Of a stretch of 64,000 nt of DNA, positions 11,088-22,385 are shown in pieces (position 1 is the first letter of the stretch; every line of letters starts with the position of its first letter). Under the pieces are notes generated by a model. That model ran no database searches. It was not told the DNA's origin and saw nothing but the letters and a program-made list of their open reading frames with translations. The position numbers were made by a program, and so were the translations under genes. Origin of the DNA: Megascapheus bottae (taxonomy: Eukaryota; Chordata; Mammalia; Rodentia; Geomyidae). Location: NCBI GenBank assembly GCA_024803745.1, contig JANJXV010000004.1, positions 42,217,358 to 42,281,357 of the forward strand, in the 5' to 3' direction.

Positions 11088-12069
11088 GAGCATATACATT
11101 TTCCTTGTCACTGCACCCATTTCCCTTTCCAAGGGAAATGTAGATTTAAAGTTCTAAACCTTAAAATGTTGATCACCATCAAAAGCAAAAAAAAATTCTA
11201 CTAAACATGTGTTTTGAATATTCTCATCTAAATTCTTGAATCAACCCTGTTTTCCTTTTATGAAACTCACATTTAATTTGCTACAAAGTTGGTCTCCTTT
11301 AGACTTGTATCAAAGATGGCTGAAGTTGTGTAAACTCTAGAGTCTAGCTTAGAAGAGTTTTGAATTTTTGTTCTTGTAATAACTTTGTTTAACATTACGC
11401 GGGCCACCTCTTAAATAAGATTCTTGTAGAAAAATGAACTAAAATAATTTCCAAAGAGTCTTTAGCCAGTCATTTGGGACCCTCAGTAAGGGTGTCTGCT
11501 GCCCAAAACAGACTGTAACAGAGGAAGTAAATCCAAGGAGCGCAGGAATCACCACGAAGGGGAGGATTCATTAGGCCATGGGACTCACAGCTAGCAGCTC
11601 ACAAGGAAATGTAAAGATCTTCAGAGAAAGAATATACCTCTTAGAGCTGTCAAACATCTCATTGCAAGGAGATAGCTGGGTACAGTGAATGTTTAAATAG
11701 TGAAAGGAACAATTTGGGGAATTCATACTTTTTTTTTTTGAGAAAATTGCTTGTAACAAGTTGATTGGGAGAATACATTTGGCCTCTAAAGATTAATGGG
11801 TTTGGGGATTATTTCTGAATAATATCTTTCAAAGAAAGAGAATAGGCTTCACTTTTGTAACAATAGTGCTTTTCATATTGGTATAAATTATAAGTTGGTA
11901 GTTGTTAAAACCTTCATGAATAATCTATATTGCTGCAAGTAGTATCAATATAACAGGCTACCTTTGTACGATGGATCTTATGATTTGCAAAAACAAACAA
12001 ACAAACAAAAAAACCGGTTGAGTTCCCCCCTCATTTGTATATCTCAGCATAACTGACGATGAGGAAAAT
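11088..12069. other. Unique sequence
   Basis: No repeat or gene recognised. It contains an (AAAC)n-like run at about 11988-12012. A 62-codon minus frame (11571-11759) is unrecognised. Confidence 0.45.
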
Positions 12070-12253
12070 TGTTTTATTAAAGAATTTAACATTGATTTTT
12101 ACATCATATTTTGAATGATGTGGTTAACAAACAAGTATTCAAGAAGGGAATCTCTATAATCACTGGCACTTAGTTTTTAGAACATAATCAAAATTAGGCT
12201 AAGGGTTTATATATCATAGATACATATTAATCTATGTAATAAAACATTATGTC
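12070..12253 (+). repeat. Unclassified dispersed repeat, copy 2
   Basis: Same landmark order as the copy at 10,288 (acaaacaagtattcaag, aagggaatctcta, aaattaggct), extending further to tctatgtaataaaacatta. The stretch missing or altered relative to copy 1 is small, so the two look like separate insertions of one element. Confidence 0.8.
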
Positions 12254-12536
12254 TATAGAGTCATAAGTTTTTATGTCTGTGTAGTTATGTTTATATTTCC
12301 TGTACCATGTCCACAGCATTGGGTATGCAAATATTGAGTCCTCGCTCCTGTACTGTTTGGATTTTTATTTAGTGAACAAAAGTATTTTCTTTCTCACATA
12401 AGAATTTTCTTTTCAGTGAAAAACATGTTTTTCATCTGAAATGTCTGTATTTGATTTATGACTCTGTTTTTAATAGGATTACCAAAGAAAAACAAGAAAA
12501 CTATGTATACTGAATAATAACTGGTAACTGATTTTT
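12254..12536. other. Unique AT-rich sequence
   Basis: No feature recognised. Confidence 0.4.
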
Positions 12537-12546
12537 TGTGTGTGTG

Positions 12547-12582
<36 letters not shown>
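12537..12582. repeat. (TG)n microsatellite
   Basis: About 46 bases of TG with one CA interruption. Confidence 0.97.
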
Positions 12583-12585
<3 letters not shown>

Positions 12586-13354
12586 TAAAAGTGAAGAAAG
12601 TATATTTGGGTTGTCATAGTAAAAAGCTGTTGCTTTTTGCTGGGTGGGGGAACAGGTTTTGATTTGAGTCTTTCACTGTGGAAGCTGAATTTAATTTTGT
12701 TTTTACTTTTTAAAGTCAGCAGACATTGTGAGCAGAATTGCCTTAGTGGACCTGAAAGTATTTCACATCAGTGCCCAGGAATGTTTTCCATGCCACTAAT
12801 CCCCAGTGAGTGCATTTCCCTACCTTAAATGGGATATTTCTAAACATTAGAAATAACTTTGGTCATTTGATAGATCACAATTATTTATTGATACTGTGCA
12901 AGTCTTGCTGGCAACATAATCTTAATAAGTCATTACTAGTCCATTTTATTTCCATTTCTTTCTTAGTGCTTGTGCTGTATGGATTTGGCATTTAATAAAT
13001 CACTGGAGGGCCAGCAAACACATTATATTCTTGTAGTTGAGACTGTCTAGACAAAAGTGCATGGAGAGATCTTTCCACGCTACGTATTGAGAGAGCGTTT
13101 GTTTGCCACAAATTGGTTCTGAATCAATTGCTCAGAAACTCAGCCATATCCAGGCTTACTCCGGTGCAGGAGGAGGGTGAGACAGAGTATTGCAGAGGGT
13201 GCTTCTCTGTCTTCTAGTTTAATAGAATAACTGAGAAGCCATGTCTAAGAAAACAACAGTCCTATGGGGAAATGGCCTAGAATTTTATCCTTTTTCTGAT
13301 TCAAGAATTATGACACCAGCCTTTCTGTTCTGACTTCTATTTGCAAAAATATAT
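12583..13354. other. Unique sequence
   Basis: No repeat recognised. Two 60-codon plus frames (12637-12828 and 12810-12995) overlap in different frames without family resemblance. Confidence 0.45.
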
Positions 13355-13366
13355 GAAGGATTTCTT

Positions 13367-13569
13367 TTTTTTCTTTTTTTCTTTGCCAGTCCTGGGATTG
13401 AGCTCAGGGCCTGAGCACTGTCCTTGGACTTTCTCAAGGCTAGAGCTCTACCACTTGAGCCTCAGCACCACTTCTGGCTTTTATCTATGTATGTGGTACC
13501 GAGGAATCGAACCCAGGTCTTCATGCATGCTAGGCAAGCACTTTAACCACTAGGCCAAACTCCTGGCCC
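13367..13569 (-). mobile_element. IDL-Geo SINE with 12-bp TSD and intact B box
   Basis: Complete reverse-orientation dimer between duplications gaaggatttctt at 13355-13366 and 13570-13581 (perfect). The tRNA-type B box reads ggaatcgaacc on the plus strand (13503-13513), that is GGTTCGATTCC on the element's strand, with its CpG preserved. A 70-codon frame here only reflects the SINE. Confidence 0.95.
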
Positions 13570-13581
13570 GAAGGATTTCTT

Positions 13582-13907
13582 AAAGTGCAAGTGGTGGCAT
13601 GAAAACTGCACACAGGACACACATGAGAGAATATAATCTGCATATCATACCATATGAATATCATATCATAGAAACTATCCTATTTATCCCCCTCTCCACC
13701 TGGGGCAACTTTGTTGTTTGAGAGGAGGGAGGGATGAGAAAGGAAAGAATCAGAAAGGATGTTTCATTAGTGATCTTTCTGAAGCACAAAACTCATTCTA
13801 TTTTCAGGGGAAATTTATTTTAAAAAATTCTATGGGATTGAGTTCCATTTTTCTATTTTCCATTGAGTTCCATTTTTGCTCTTTCAAAATTGACTACTGG
13901 TACACCA
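13582..13907. other. Unique sequence
   Basis: No repeat recognised. A purine-rich patch (13720-13760) lies inside. A 16-bp direct repeat (attgagttccattttt) occurs twice at 13838-13880. Confidence 0.45.
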
Positions 13908-14112
13908 TTTTTTTGTTTGTTTTTATACTGGGGTTTGAACTGAGGGCTTTCTGCTTGCTTGCTAGGCTGGTACTTACCATTTGAGCCAAACTTCCAGGCA
14001 TTGATGGTTATTTTAAAGATGGAGTCGAGCAAGCTTCTCTGAGTGGACTGGCCTACAACCATGATTCTCCAATCCTCAGCCCCCTGAGATGCTAGGATTA
14101 TGGTCACAAACT
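13908..14112 (-). mobile_element. B1-dID-type dimeric SINE
   Basis: On the minus strand a 7SL-like head (reverse of ccctgagatgctaggattat) is followed by an ID-like module (reverse of actggggtttgaactgaggg and tgcttgcttgctaggctgg). The order of modules differs from IDL-Geo. It is diverged. Confidence 0.7.
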
Positions 14113-14344
14113 GCTAACATCAAGTAATAAACTATTACTTGGTGTTAAATTAGGTTAAATTAGAACAGTCAATTTCCTAATAATGTGAGGTTCAGGAACT
14201 CTCTTAGATGGACCAAAGTATTCTGTTGTTGTTACTTGTGCTATGTTAGTTTCTTTTTTTTAACCTCTCTGTTCTTTTCTGTTTTTGTAACACCTAAAAG
14301 TCTTACTTAGTTTATCTTCCTTATGATATGTGTGCATGCTGATG
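14113..14344. other. Unique AT-rich sequence
   Basis: No feature recognised. Confidence 0.4.
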
Positions 14345-14582
14345 TGTGCCTGTACTGGTCTGGGAAGTTGAACTCAGGGTCTGGGTTCTCTCTCTGATCT
14401 TCTTTTGCTTAAGGCTAACACTCTATCACTTGATCCACAGCTCCACTCTTGGATTTACTAATTTAGTAGAGTTTAGAGTCTCACAGGCTTTTCTGCCCCA
14501 GCTGATGTTAAGTCATAGGCTTCAGATCTTAACCTCCTGAGAAGCTAGTATTATAGGCTTGAGTCTCTGATGCCTGGCTGGA
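14345..14582 (-). mobile_element. Composite B1/Geo SINE
   Basis: Reverse orientation. Geo-like half with gttgaactcagggtctggg and ttcttttgcttaaggcta, linker with gagtctcacaggcttttctg, and 7SL-like head with cctcctgagaagctagtatt. Diverged, with no duplication found. Confidence 0.75.
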
Positions 14583-14858
14583 TCTCTTTAAAATTTTCAG
14601 GTGATTTTGTTTTAAAAACGAAGAAAAGAATAGATTAAAAAAGTGCAAGGTGTCCATCAGGGGTGGCAGGAAAGATACTCAGAAGGCTCTACTTGTATCA
14701 AGTGATTACATGATGGCTTTCCCCAGCACAATCTCATTGGATAAAGGGTCTAGACCTTCTTCCAGTCAAATTTGGCCAACTTATCTCATTTGTGTAGTAC
14801 ATATGAATATGGGGGCAAGTAGGAAGCATCCAAGACTTCAGAAAAGGAAATGGAGTGG
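14583..14858. other. Unique sequence
   Basis: No feature recognised. A 95-codon plus frame (14650-14937) is unrecognised and runs on into the neighbouring L1. Confidence 0.4.
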
Positions 14859-14872
14859 GAAGAAAAGAATTT

Positions 14873-15373
14873 ATTTTAGTTTTTATTTTATTGTTGGGAT
14901 AATGTATAGAGTGATTTCAGTTACATTCATCAGGTAGTAAGTGCATTACTTCTCACACATTGATACCCCTCTTCATGGTTTTGTCCCCATTTCCCTCCCC
15001 CCATATCCCCCAATCATCTTGTTTCTCCCTCTGTTCCCTTTCATATTTCAAATAAACAAAGAAACCCATATACAATACACCAGGTAACAATGTCAGATAC
15101 AGTAACAATATGAGATTAACCAAAGAGCAAAAAAAAGAGAAGAAAAATAACATAGTACATTAAGAACAACAATCACAAAAGATAAAGCCCTTGTTTCCAT
15201 ATCCTAGAGATCTTTCATTTAGTCTCATCCTATATGACCTTATGTACCTAGGTTTTGAGCTATTGTGATCCTCTGCTAGGAGAGTCCTAAATGTGTACTA
15301 ATTAATTCAAGTGAGAAAAAAACCATTGATCCTGTGTTCCTTTGGGTCTGGCTTACTTCACTTAATATGATTT
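14873..15373 (-). mobile_element. 5'-truncated L1 (~500 bp) with 14-bp TSD
   Basis: Perfect duplication gaagaaaagaattt at 14859-14872 and 15374-15387 encloses an L1 3' UTR and the very end of ORF2 in reverse. Landmarks are attgttgggataatgtatag, the C-rich tract near 14995-15012 and tctggcttacttcactt at the 5' edge. The 3' UTR is the attgttggg type, different from the taattaatagaagg type of the 17.4-kb element. Confidence 0.93.
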
Positions 15374-15387
15374 GAAGAAAAGAATTT

Positions 15388-15958
15388 CTAAAACAATTTA
15401 TTGGGGGGTAAAGGCCAAGTAAAAATATTAGAGGTCCTTAGGGATATTTCTTCAACTCCTCAAGGACAGACACTTAATATTTAACTTCATGTGTCCTAGA
15501 AGGAAATTTTGTGCATTTCTTCTTCATAATGAGCCATAAAATTAATATCTTCTCCATGCCAGTCAGATTAGAATGCAACAAGTTTATTTTTTCTTTCAGT
15601 AAAGAAATGTTGAAAAAATGTCATAAGACAAGAAATTCTTTCAGAAGTAAAATTTAAGAATGCTGTTGAAAATATTTCCTTCTTTTTGCTTTTCCATATG
15701 TTTTGAGCCTAAGGATGCCAGGAATAAATTGAACCTAGAGGCCATTCTGAGGAGGCAACAAAACCAAGAATTTTTTTATTGTGATTGGCAAGTCTCACAA
15801 GTGGTAATTTAAAGTCATGTTAATAAGCAAAGATATTGTTGTGTGTAACTTATTGGATCTTTCAGCTTCCAGTTGAACCTTTGAGCACATTGGCCCAGCG
15901 CTTTGGTAAACATCTCTGTCTGTGGTTGATCAGCAGTGAGGACATTTAGGATGATTAA
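15388..15958. other. Unique sequence
   Basis: No repeat or gene recognised. Confidence 0.45.
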
Positions 15959-15970
15959 GAATTTGGTGAA

Positions 15971-16165
15971 GGGGCCAGGAGTTTGGCCTAGTGGTAGAGT
16001 GCTTGCCTAATGTGCACGAACACCCAGGTTCGATTCCTTGGTACCACATACATAGAAAAAAAAAGCCAGAAGTGGTGCTGTGGCTCAAGTGGTGGACCTC
16101 TAGCCTTGAGAACCCAAGGATAGTGCTCAGGTCCTGAGCCCAAGATTGGCAAAAAAAATAAAAAG
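15971..16165 (+). mobile_element. IDL-Geo SINE with 12-bp TSD and intact B box
   Basis: Forward dimer. ID-like half keeps an A-box-like tggcctagtggtagagtg and B box GGTTCGATTCC (16027-16037). Geo-like half keeps ccagaagtggtgctgtggct. Perfect duplication gaatttggtgaa at 15959-15970 and 16166-16177. It carries a short A-rich tail. Confidence 0.95.
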
Positions 16166-16177
16166 GAATTTGGTGAA

Positions 16178-16368
16178 TCTGGGTCATTAGTAGATAGCCA
16201 AATGGAAGAAATAGGGGTAGTTTACAACTGAGTTTTTTGTAGATCTTTGAGAAGTTTATCAATAGTAGCTTTCCTGGAAGAGCTATGAAGTAAAGTGAAT
16301 GCCAAGAATAATTGAAACTGTCTTTCAGGGAAACTATTCAGAAAATTTTTGTTCCAAATAATGTGATG

Positions 16369-16409
<41 letters not shown>

Positions 16410-17367
16410 ACTTTCTCTGACACATAGTGACTCATTTAGACATGGAATGATATCAAGTATGAATATTAACTGTATTTTATACAGAATATAAATGGGACCC
16501 AAACAAAGTAATTTAACCCAAAGTTGTACGTATGTATTCAGGGCATGCTTATAATCTGGCTGACTAGCCATCTTGCTGCATTGCTGTGATTTATCCAGTG
16601 GGCAATTGGTCAGATAAAGTGGGCACAGAATTTGTAAGGTGAGGGCTATTTCTCAGAAATGAAGCATAGAGAAACGTCAAGGCATCTGGAGTCACAGCTG
16701 GAGTATGGGGATACCTTTGGTGCTTTATTCATGCCTATTTGGTTTGTCTCTCTCTTGATTGTTGTGTTTCTGCATCTCTTCTTACTTTACCTGCCAGATT
16801 TTCTCCACATGCATGACTAAAAAGTAAATGATCCACTACAACTCATCTCAGCCATTGAATTTAAGAACTGGCCCAGCTCTTTGTGTCTTATTCATGTTCT
16901 AATCACCTGGAAGGAAGGTGGAAGATATGAACAACAAGTTGAATTCCATTCCTAGAGGAAGAATGAGACTTTGTAAGAAGGTAGCAACAGCTTGCTGTAG
17001 AGGGCCCTTTCAAGAGTTTTCAGAGTGGCAATTTTCAATGAGACTGCAGAGCTCAGATGATGGAGCCAGTTATCTTATTCCTTATCAAATAATCCTATCT
17101 ATGTTCATCAGAACTCACTCTATAAGTGGATTAATCTCTGTCCTATTGAGTCAGTGGGATCATGTGACTTGTTTTGAATAGTGCCATGTCAACAGAAATG
17201 ACATATTTTCCTAGGAAGCTCATTGGAGGAGCTAGCTGCGGTTCTTCATATCTCCCCTTCCTCTGTTGATACGCTTTTCATTAATGGTTCAGATGAAAAT
17301 AAAACAGATGAAAAGGAGCTGACTTCATGGACCCATCATGGAAACACACTCTTGAGAAAGACATAAA
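16178..17367. other. Unique sequence with one (CA)n tract
   Basis: No repeat family apart from a (CA)n microsatellite at 16373-16405. An 87-codon plus frame (16918-17181) is unrecognised. The cysteine- and valine-run frames at 16,222-16,571 come from the microsatellite. Confidence 0.5.
16373..16405. repeat. (CA)n microsatellite
   Basis: 33 bases of uninterrupted AC. Confidence 0.97.
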
Positions 17368-17371
17368 GCTT

Positions 17372-19000
17372 TACTATTTTTTTTATTGTAATTAGTAAAA
17401 GGGTTACATGATATTTGCCAGATAGAAGGTGCATTAATTCACATACATTGATACCCTTTCACATGTCTTGGTACCCATTTCCCTCCCCCCTCACACCCCC
17501 GCACCCATCTTGGTTTTCCCCCCTTCCCTATCAACTTTCAAATATCCAAATACAAATAAATTCAATATATCAGATAACAAAGTGAGATACTATAACAATA
17601 TGAGATAACCAAGGGACAGCAAAGGAGATGAGAGACAACATAGTACATTAAGGACAACAATCATTCATTATATGGCTTTTGTTTCACTATCCTGGAGGTC
17701 CTTTCAATTAGCTTCATATTATATGGCCTTATGTATCAAGATTTTGCTCTATTGCAAATCTCTGCTAGTAGAGCCCAAGGTTTCTACTGATTATGACGAA
17801 TGAGGGAAACCATTGAGCCTAAGTTCCCTTGAGTCTGGCTTACTTCACTTATTATGATTTTTTCTAAGTCTTTCCATTTCCTGACAAATGGGACGATGTC
17901 ATTCTTTCTGACAGCAGCATAGAATTCCATTGTGTACAAATACCACAACTTGTTGATCCACTCATCAACTGAGGGACATCTAGGTTGGTTCGATATCTTT
18001 GCTATGGTGAATAGTGCTGCAATGAACATTGTTGTGCTAGTGGATTTAGTATGCCCTTGTTTCTGGATGGCTGGGTAAATGCCAAGTAGTGGAATTGCTG
18101 GGTCATAGGGGAGTTCTATGTTTAGCCTTTTGAGGCACTGCCACACTGCTTTCCATAGTGGTTGAATGAGTTTGCACTCCCACCAACAGTGTAGTAGTGA
18201 TCCCTCCTGGCCACATCCCCTCCAGCATCTGTTATTATTTGTTTTCCTAATCCTGGCCATTCTAACTGGAGTGAGGTGGAATCTTAGAGTTGTTTTGATT
18301 TGCATTTCTTTTATGACCAGAGATGTTGAGCATTTCTTCATGTGTCTATAGGCCATTTTTGTTTCTTCTTCAGAGAAGACTCTCTTGAAGTCTTTGGCCC
18401 ATTTTTTAATGGGATGGTTGTTACTTTGGAGGTTAGTTTTCGGGTGATTCAATTTTTTGAGTTGTTGATATATTTTAGATATGAGGCCTTTGTCTGTTGT
18501 TTGGTTGGTGAAGATATTCTCCCACTCTGTAGGCTTCCTAATTAATTTACTAGCTATGTCCTTTGCCATACAAAAGCTCTGCAGTTTAATGCAGTCCCAC
18601 TTATCCAGCCTTTCTCTGATTTGTTGTGATTCTTGGTCCTTATTAAGAAAGTTTCGACCTGTGCCAAGGAGGCCTAGTGTATCTCCTATTCCTTCCTGTA
18701 AAGTTTTCAGTGTGTCAGCTTTTACCTCCAGGTCTTTGATCCATTTGGAGTTAATTCTAGTGCAAGGTGACAAAGAAGGTCCAAGTTTAGTTTTCTGCAG
18801 GTGCTTAACCAGTTCTGCCAGCACCACTTGTTGAAGAGGCTGTCTTTCTTCCATTCTATTTTTTTGGCTCCCTTGTCAAAGATTAGGTGGCCATACGTCT
18901 TTGGTTTAATATCTGGGTCCTCAGTTCTATTCCATTGGTCTTCAGGCCTGTTCCTATGCCAGTACCAAGCTGTTTTGATAATTATAGCTCTGTAATAGAG
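17372..19000 (-). mobile_element. Long 5'-truncated L1 (~1.6 kb)
   Basis: Reverse orientation. The T-run and 3' UTR (ttgtaattagtaaaagg, then ccagatagaagg) span 17372-17783. The C-rich tract is at 17,484-17,525, and ORF2 C-terminal half is upstream to about 19,000. It is one of the least decayed ORF2 segments here. No clear target-site duplication was found. At the 5' edge a 26-bp block (18998-19023) repeats sequence from the element's own ORF2/3' UTR boundary (17,770-17,795). Confidence 0.93.
17784..19000 (-). pseudogene. L1 ORF2 C-terminal half, one frameshift
   Basis: The main frame runs 18854-17784 (stop at 17784). The upstream part continues in another frame (19000-18780), with [15 protein letters not shown] near its start. 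Compared with the copy at 28,700, a single A is missing near 18779-18781 (gaaggtcc versus gaaggatcc), which explains the shift. The C-terminal motif C-X3-C-X7-H-X4-C (near 18174-18230) is intact, as are PLWKAVWQCLKRLNIELP and CPSVDEWINKLWYLYTMEF. The endonuclease domain and the reverse transcriptase catalytic core lie upstream and are missing. This is a dead copy of a fairly recent L1. Confidence 0.93.
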
Positions 19001-19125
19001 CCCAAGGTTTCTGCTGATTATTTCATTTCTATCTGCTTTCTTTCTCCTACCTTCCATCAATTCAATGGGGAAGATGGGTTATTACTCTCCAATGCAGTGG
19101 AAGAGGGACAATTAATAGGAATAAG
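19001..19125. other. Junction patch and short unique sequence
   Basis: Contains the 26-bp L1 patch at 18998-19023, then about 100 bp of unrecognised sequence. Confidence 0.5.
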
Positions 19126-19335
19126 CAGGTGTGTGCCCCTGGCTCATGCTTGTAATCCTAGCTACTCAGGGGACTGAGACCTGAAGATGAAAGTTCAAAA
19201 CAAGAAAGTCCATGAGACTCTCAGTTTCCAATTAACCACTCAAAATCTAGAAGTAGAGCTGTGACTTAGGTGGTAGAATGCTAGCATTGGACAGTGCCCA
19301 GCCTCTGAGTTCAAGCCTCAGCATGGACACTACCC
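19126..19335 (+). mobile_element. Composite B1/Geo SINE
   Basis: Head (ggctcatgcttgtaatccta, gctactcaggggactgag), linker (gaaagtccatgagactctca) and Geo-like tail (gtagagctgtgacttaggtg) in forward order. No A-tail remains. Confidence 0.85.
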
Positions 19336-20805
19336 ACTCTCCACAATTCAGCAATAATCTTAAGAAGGGAAACAATATCCAGTATAGAAAATGAGACTGT
19401 ACCATGACAAACAAAACAAAATAGTGTTTAAAATAATGCTCCAATGGCTTATCTGAAGTAAATTTAGTTCTGTATATAAGAGTAATTGTAATGATTCATA
19501 GTAAAAGTCAAGCAAATTTATCCAATCATCAGTCAGTATGCCAAATGACGGCGCTAGAAAAATTGCACATCAAAGGAGAAAATCAAGTTATTTCACATAG
19601 CAACTGGGTTGTTATCCAAATTGAATAACCAAAATGAGAAAAAGTTATGTCTTTCACAGCCATAAATCAAGAAGAGTGGGCTTTACTGTGTTTTTAATTG
19701 GCATCATCTTCCCTTCCCACAAATATGGGTTTAGGAAATATCTCCTTAGCTGCCTAGGCATTTTTTTATAGTGCTTATCATTATGAATCTGAAACTGCAG
19801 AATTGAGGGAGGTAAGTAAAAAATGGAATCACAAGAGACAAAAGCTTTTGTGGGGATTATAAATTATATGCATTTAACATCATTAAGCCATTACAGAATT
19901 CAATCTCTATGTGGGTTTTAAAGCCAATTTTTAAAGTCAACTACCTACCAATTAATGCAAAGCTAAATGGGGCTGTTGTCTTCAGCTTTTAAGTCTTCAG
20001 CTTTTAAGGTTTGTTTCAAATGTCAAGGGTTTGTCCTAATGCATATAGGGATCATCAACTATTTCCCGGAAGAAAAGAGAGCATTTGGGAATATGAGAAA
20101 AATCTCATGCTCTTTAAGGCAAGCTGGTAAGTGACATCGTTAGAATGGATTAAGATTTTTGATATTTGCTTTGAATATTGGATGAAATCCATACTACGGA
20201 TGAAACAATTCTTCTCTTGAACCTGAGCAGTGCCCTGAAGAGACTGAGTGGCTTCTGTACAGAAAACTGACATCCAGACCCTAAGATCCTGGGCACCTGT
20301 GTTGATAAGGAGCGAGGGTTTCCAGGGCTGCCTGAGGCCAGCAGCTGGAGCAGTGGTTTCCTCCACCTCCCTATCTGGCAACGTGGCCGGCATGTTGAGC
20401 GTGGGGATGAAGAGGTAAAACTGGAAAGGAACCTTAACCTCTTGGCTCCCTAAGGGAAGCTCATAATCACCAGTGATGATAGCTGGAGCCTGAATCATCC
20501 ACCCCAGGAATATGCCTCAGTGTAAAATGAATGTAGAAGTAATCCTAATTGGAATGTATGAAACTTTTTCAAATCAACAGCAGGGCAACTGAGACACTGT
20601 GGTGCAGCATGTGAAAATGCACACGCTGAGTGGGTCAAGCAGGAAATGGGAGTCAGAGAAGCTGAGCAGGCACGGGGTGACTCGCAGTGACTTATGTCTG
20701 AATAAGATGGAGCCCATCACGACTCTGTAGGGATGTCAAGAGGCATCACAATTTCACACTTTAATAATGAGGAACTGCCTGGATTTTTAGAAAATATAGG
20801 CAAAA
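19336..20805. other. Unique sequence with one 147-codon open frame
   Basis: No repeat recognised over ~1.5 kb. The minus-strand frame 20055-20498 is the longest non-L1 frame in the window. Its DNA at 20,210-20,470 is more GC-rich than the surroundings. The product shows no motif or family I recognise, with no signal peptide, no membrane segment and no clear splice borders. I do not call it a gene, but it is the first place to test for an exon or a decayed element. Confidence 0.4.
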
Positions 20806-20995
20806 GACATAATGTTTTATTACGTATATAATCTGTATCTGTGACATACAAACCCTCAGCTTAATTTTAATTATGTTCTAAAATCTATGTGCCAGTGATT
20901 GTATATAGAAATTCCCTTCTTGAACACTTGTTTGTTAAAGATGACATTTGAAATATGATGTAAAAATCAATATTAATAAATTTTTTAATAAAAAA
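20806..20995 (-). repeat. Unclassified dispersed repeat, copy 3 (inverted)
   Basis: Reverse complement of the element at 10,288 and 12,070. It reads gacataatgttttattac, acaaaccctcagcttaattt, aaattcccttcttgaacact, tgtttgttaaag, and ends in ttaataaattttttaataaa. It is the fullest copy. Both ends match the ends of copy 2, which helps define the unit (~185 bp). Confidence 0.8.
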
Positions 20996-21254
20996 GAAAA
21001 AATAGGCAAAAATTTCAAGTTAGACCAAACAAAATGAAGACCCCCCCCTGCTCTCTGTGTGGGTGTCAAACACCACTAGGCTGTGAAGTAGGTGCAATTA
21101 GCTCACTTTGAAATTGCAATATCTTTTTTATTGCTTATAAACAACTCTTGCAATGTCAAAGTTCAACAAAATAAACCCCAGGAAGTGGGTACTTAAGGGT
21201 CAGGGGTAGATGAATGAGGAGAAGAGGAGGGGAAATGCCATCAAGAATTCAGTG
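20996..21254. other. Unique sequence
   Basis: No feature recognised. It may be the upstream part of the next element. Confidence 0.35.
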
Positions 21255-21425
21255 TCTATTGTACAAAATTAAGAAGAATGAAGGAAAGAGTGGGTAGGGG
21301 AGGGGTTGGTGACATTGATCAAGATATGTTGTATTCATAAACTGCTTTGTTAAATGCCAACTCCTTTGTATAACCACTTACAGATAATACAAATATCCCT
21401 ACAGTTTATGGGAAAGGAAAATAAC
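21255..21425 (+). repeat. Probable old L1 3'-end fragment
   Basis: A G-rich stretch (gggtaggggaggggttgg) is followed by gacattgatcaagatatg, tgtattcataaactgctttg and ctcctttgtataaccactta. The same order recurs at 34,190-34,280 and, more decayed, at 63,460-63,535. The purine tract followed by a conserved tail suggests an older rodent L1 subfamily 3' end, but I could not confirm coding sequence next to it. Confidence 0.5.
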
Positions 21426-22082
21426 AAAGCTACACTATCCTTTTTGGATTTAAAGTAGGCTTTAATTACTCATCTGTTGTTATTTTATACAAACCCTGTT
21501 CTGGGTCCATTTTACTTTGGGTTGAGTGTTTTCTGAGCTATGAAATAAGCTTGATGTCTTTATTCACATAAGTTCTGTCCCAAATGTAGATTTTTATCAT
21601 CAAGCCATTTTTTAATTCCTTTTCCCTTAAGCTATCTCCCATGTATTTTCTTAAAGCTCATCAATATAAATGTCTGTGTCTATCTTATTTGTTGTGTTTA
21701 GAAGGGGAAAAGGAGATTGATTACAAGGGTCATAAAAGTAATGATGCGTTTAATGGAAGCATGTATTTTATAGATAAAATAAACTTAAAGAAAGCAACTT
21801 GAAGCTACTACCCAAATTAATGGAATGAAATGACCTTCAGAAAAGTAATTCTTTATACTCAGGTCCTTTGAGTCCATTGCTTGCTTTTAGCTTTAATTTG
21901 AATTTTTTTAAGAAAAATTAGATGACTTTACCTATTACCCCAGACCTTCCATGAAACTGAAAAAAATTCCTTTGAGTTTGGAGAAAATTCTAGTTTTAGT
22001 TATGGTGTTTATTACTGTGTAAAATCCCAATGACTCCTTGCTTTGGAGAAACATTTTTTTCCCCTTAAAATACATTTTTTGA
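21426..22082. other. Unique sequence
   Basis: No feature recognised. Confidence 0.45.
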
Positions 22083-22275
22083 GCCCGGCACTGGTAGTGT
22101 CTGCCTGTAATCCTAACTACGCACTAGGTGATTTAAAGCTAGGCCTGGGCAAGAAAGTCTATGAGAGTTATCTCCAATAACCTACCCAAAAAGCAGGAAA
22201 TGGAGCTGTGGCTCAAGTGCTGGAGCTTTAGCTTTAAGCAAAAGTAGCTCAGGGACTGAGTCCAACCTTCGAATC
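22083..22275 (+). mobile_element. Composite B1/Geo SINE
   Basis: Forward. gcccggcactggtagtgtct, tgcctgtaatcctaactac, linker gaaagtctatgagagttatc, tail gagctgtggctcaagtgctg. Diverged, with the A-tail lost. Confidence 0.82.
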
Positions 22276-22287
22276 AAAGCTCTGGAA

Positions 22288-22385
22288 GGCATAGGATGTA
22301 CATTTATTGAGTACTCATGACAAGCTGGACTTTATTCTAGGCACTGACGTTCCTGCTTTCATGTAGTTTACACTGTCATAAAGAC
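22288..22385 (-). repeat. L2 (LINE-2) 3' remnant
   Basis: Antisense L2 landmarks catttattgagtactcatga, then ctaggcactgacgttcctgc and catgtagtttacactg. Ancient mammalian element. Confidence 0.6.

Noticed and set aside
13341..13553. Frame reading through a SINE, also at 15930-16262, 45938-46165, 61651-61872
   Set aside because: These are SINE sequences in translation, not genes.
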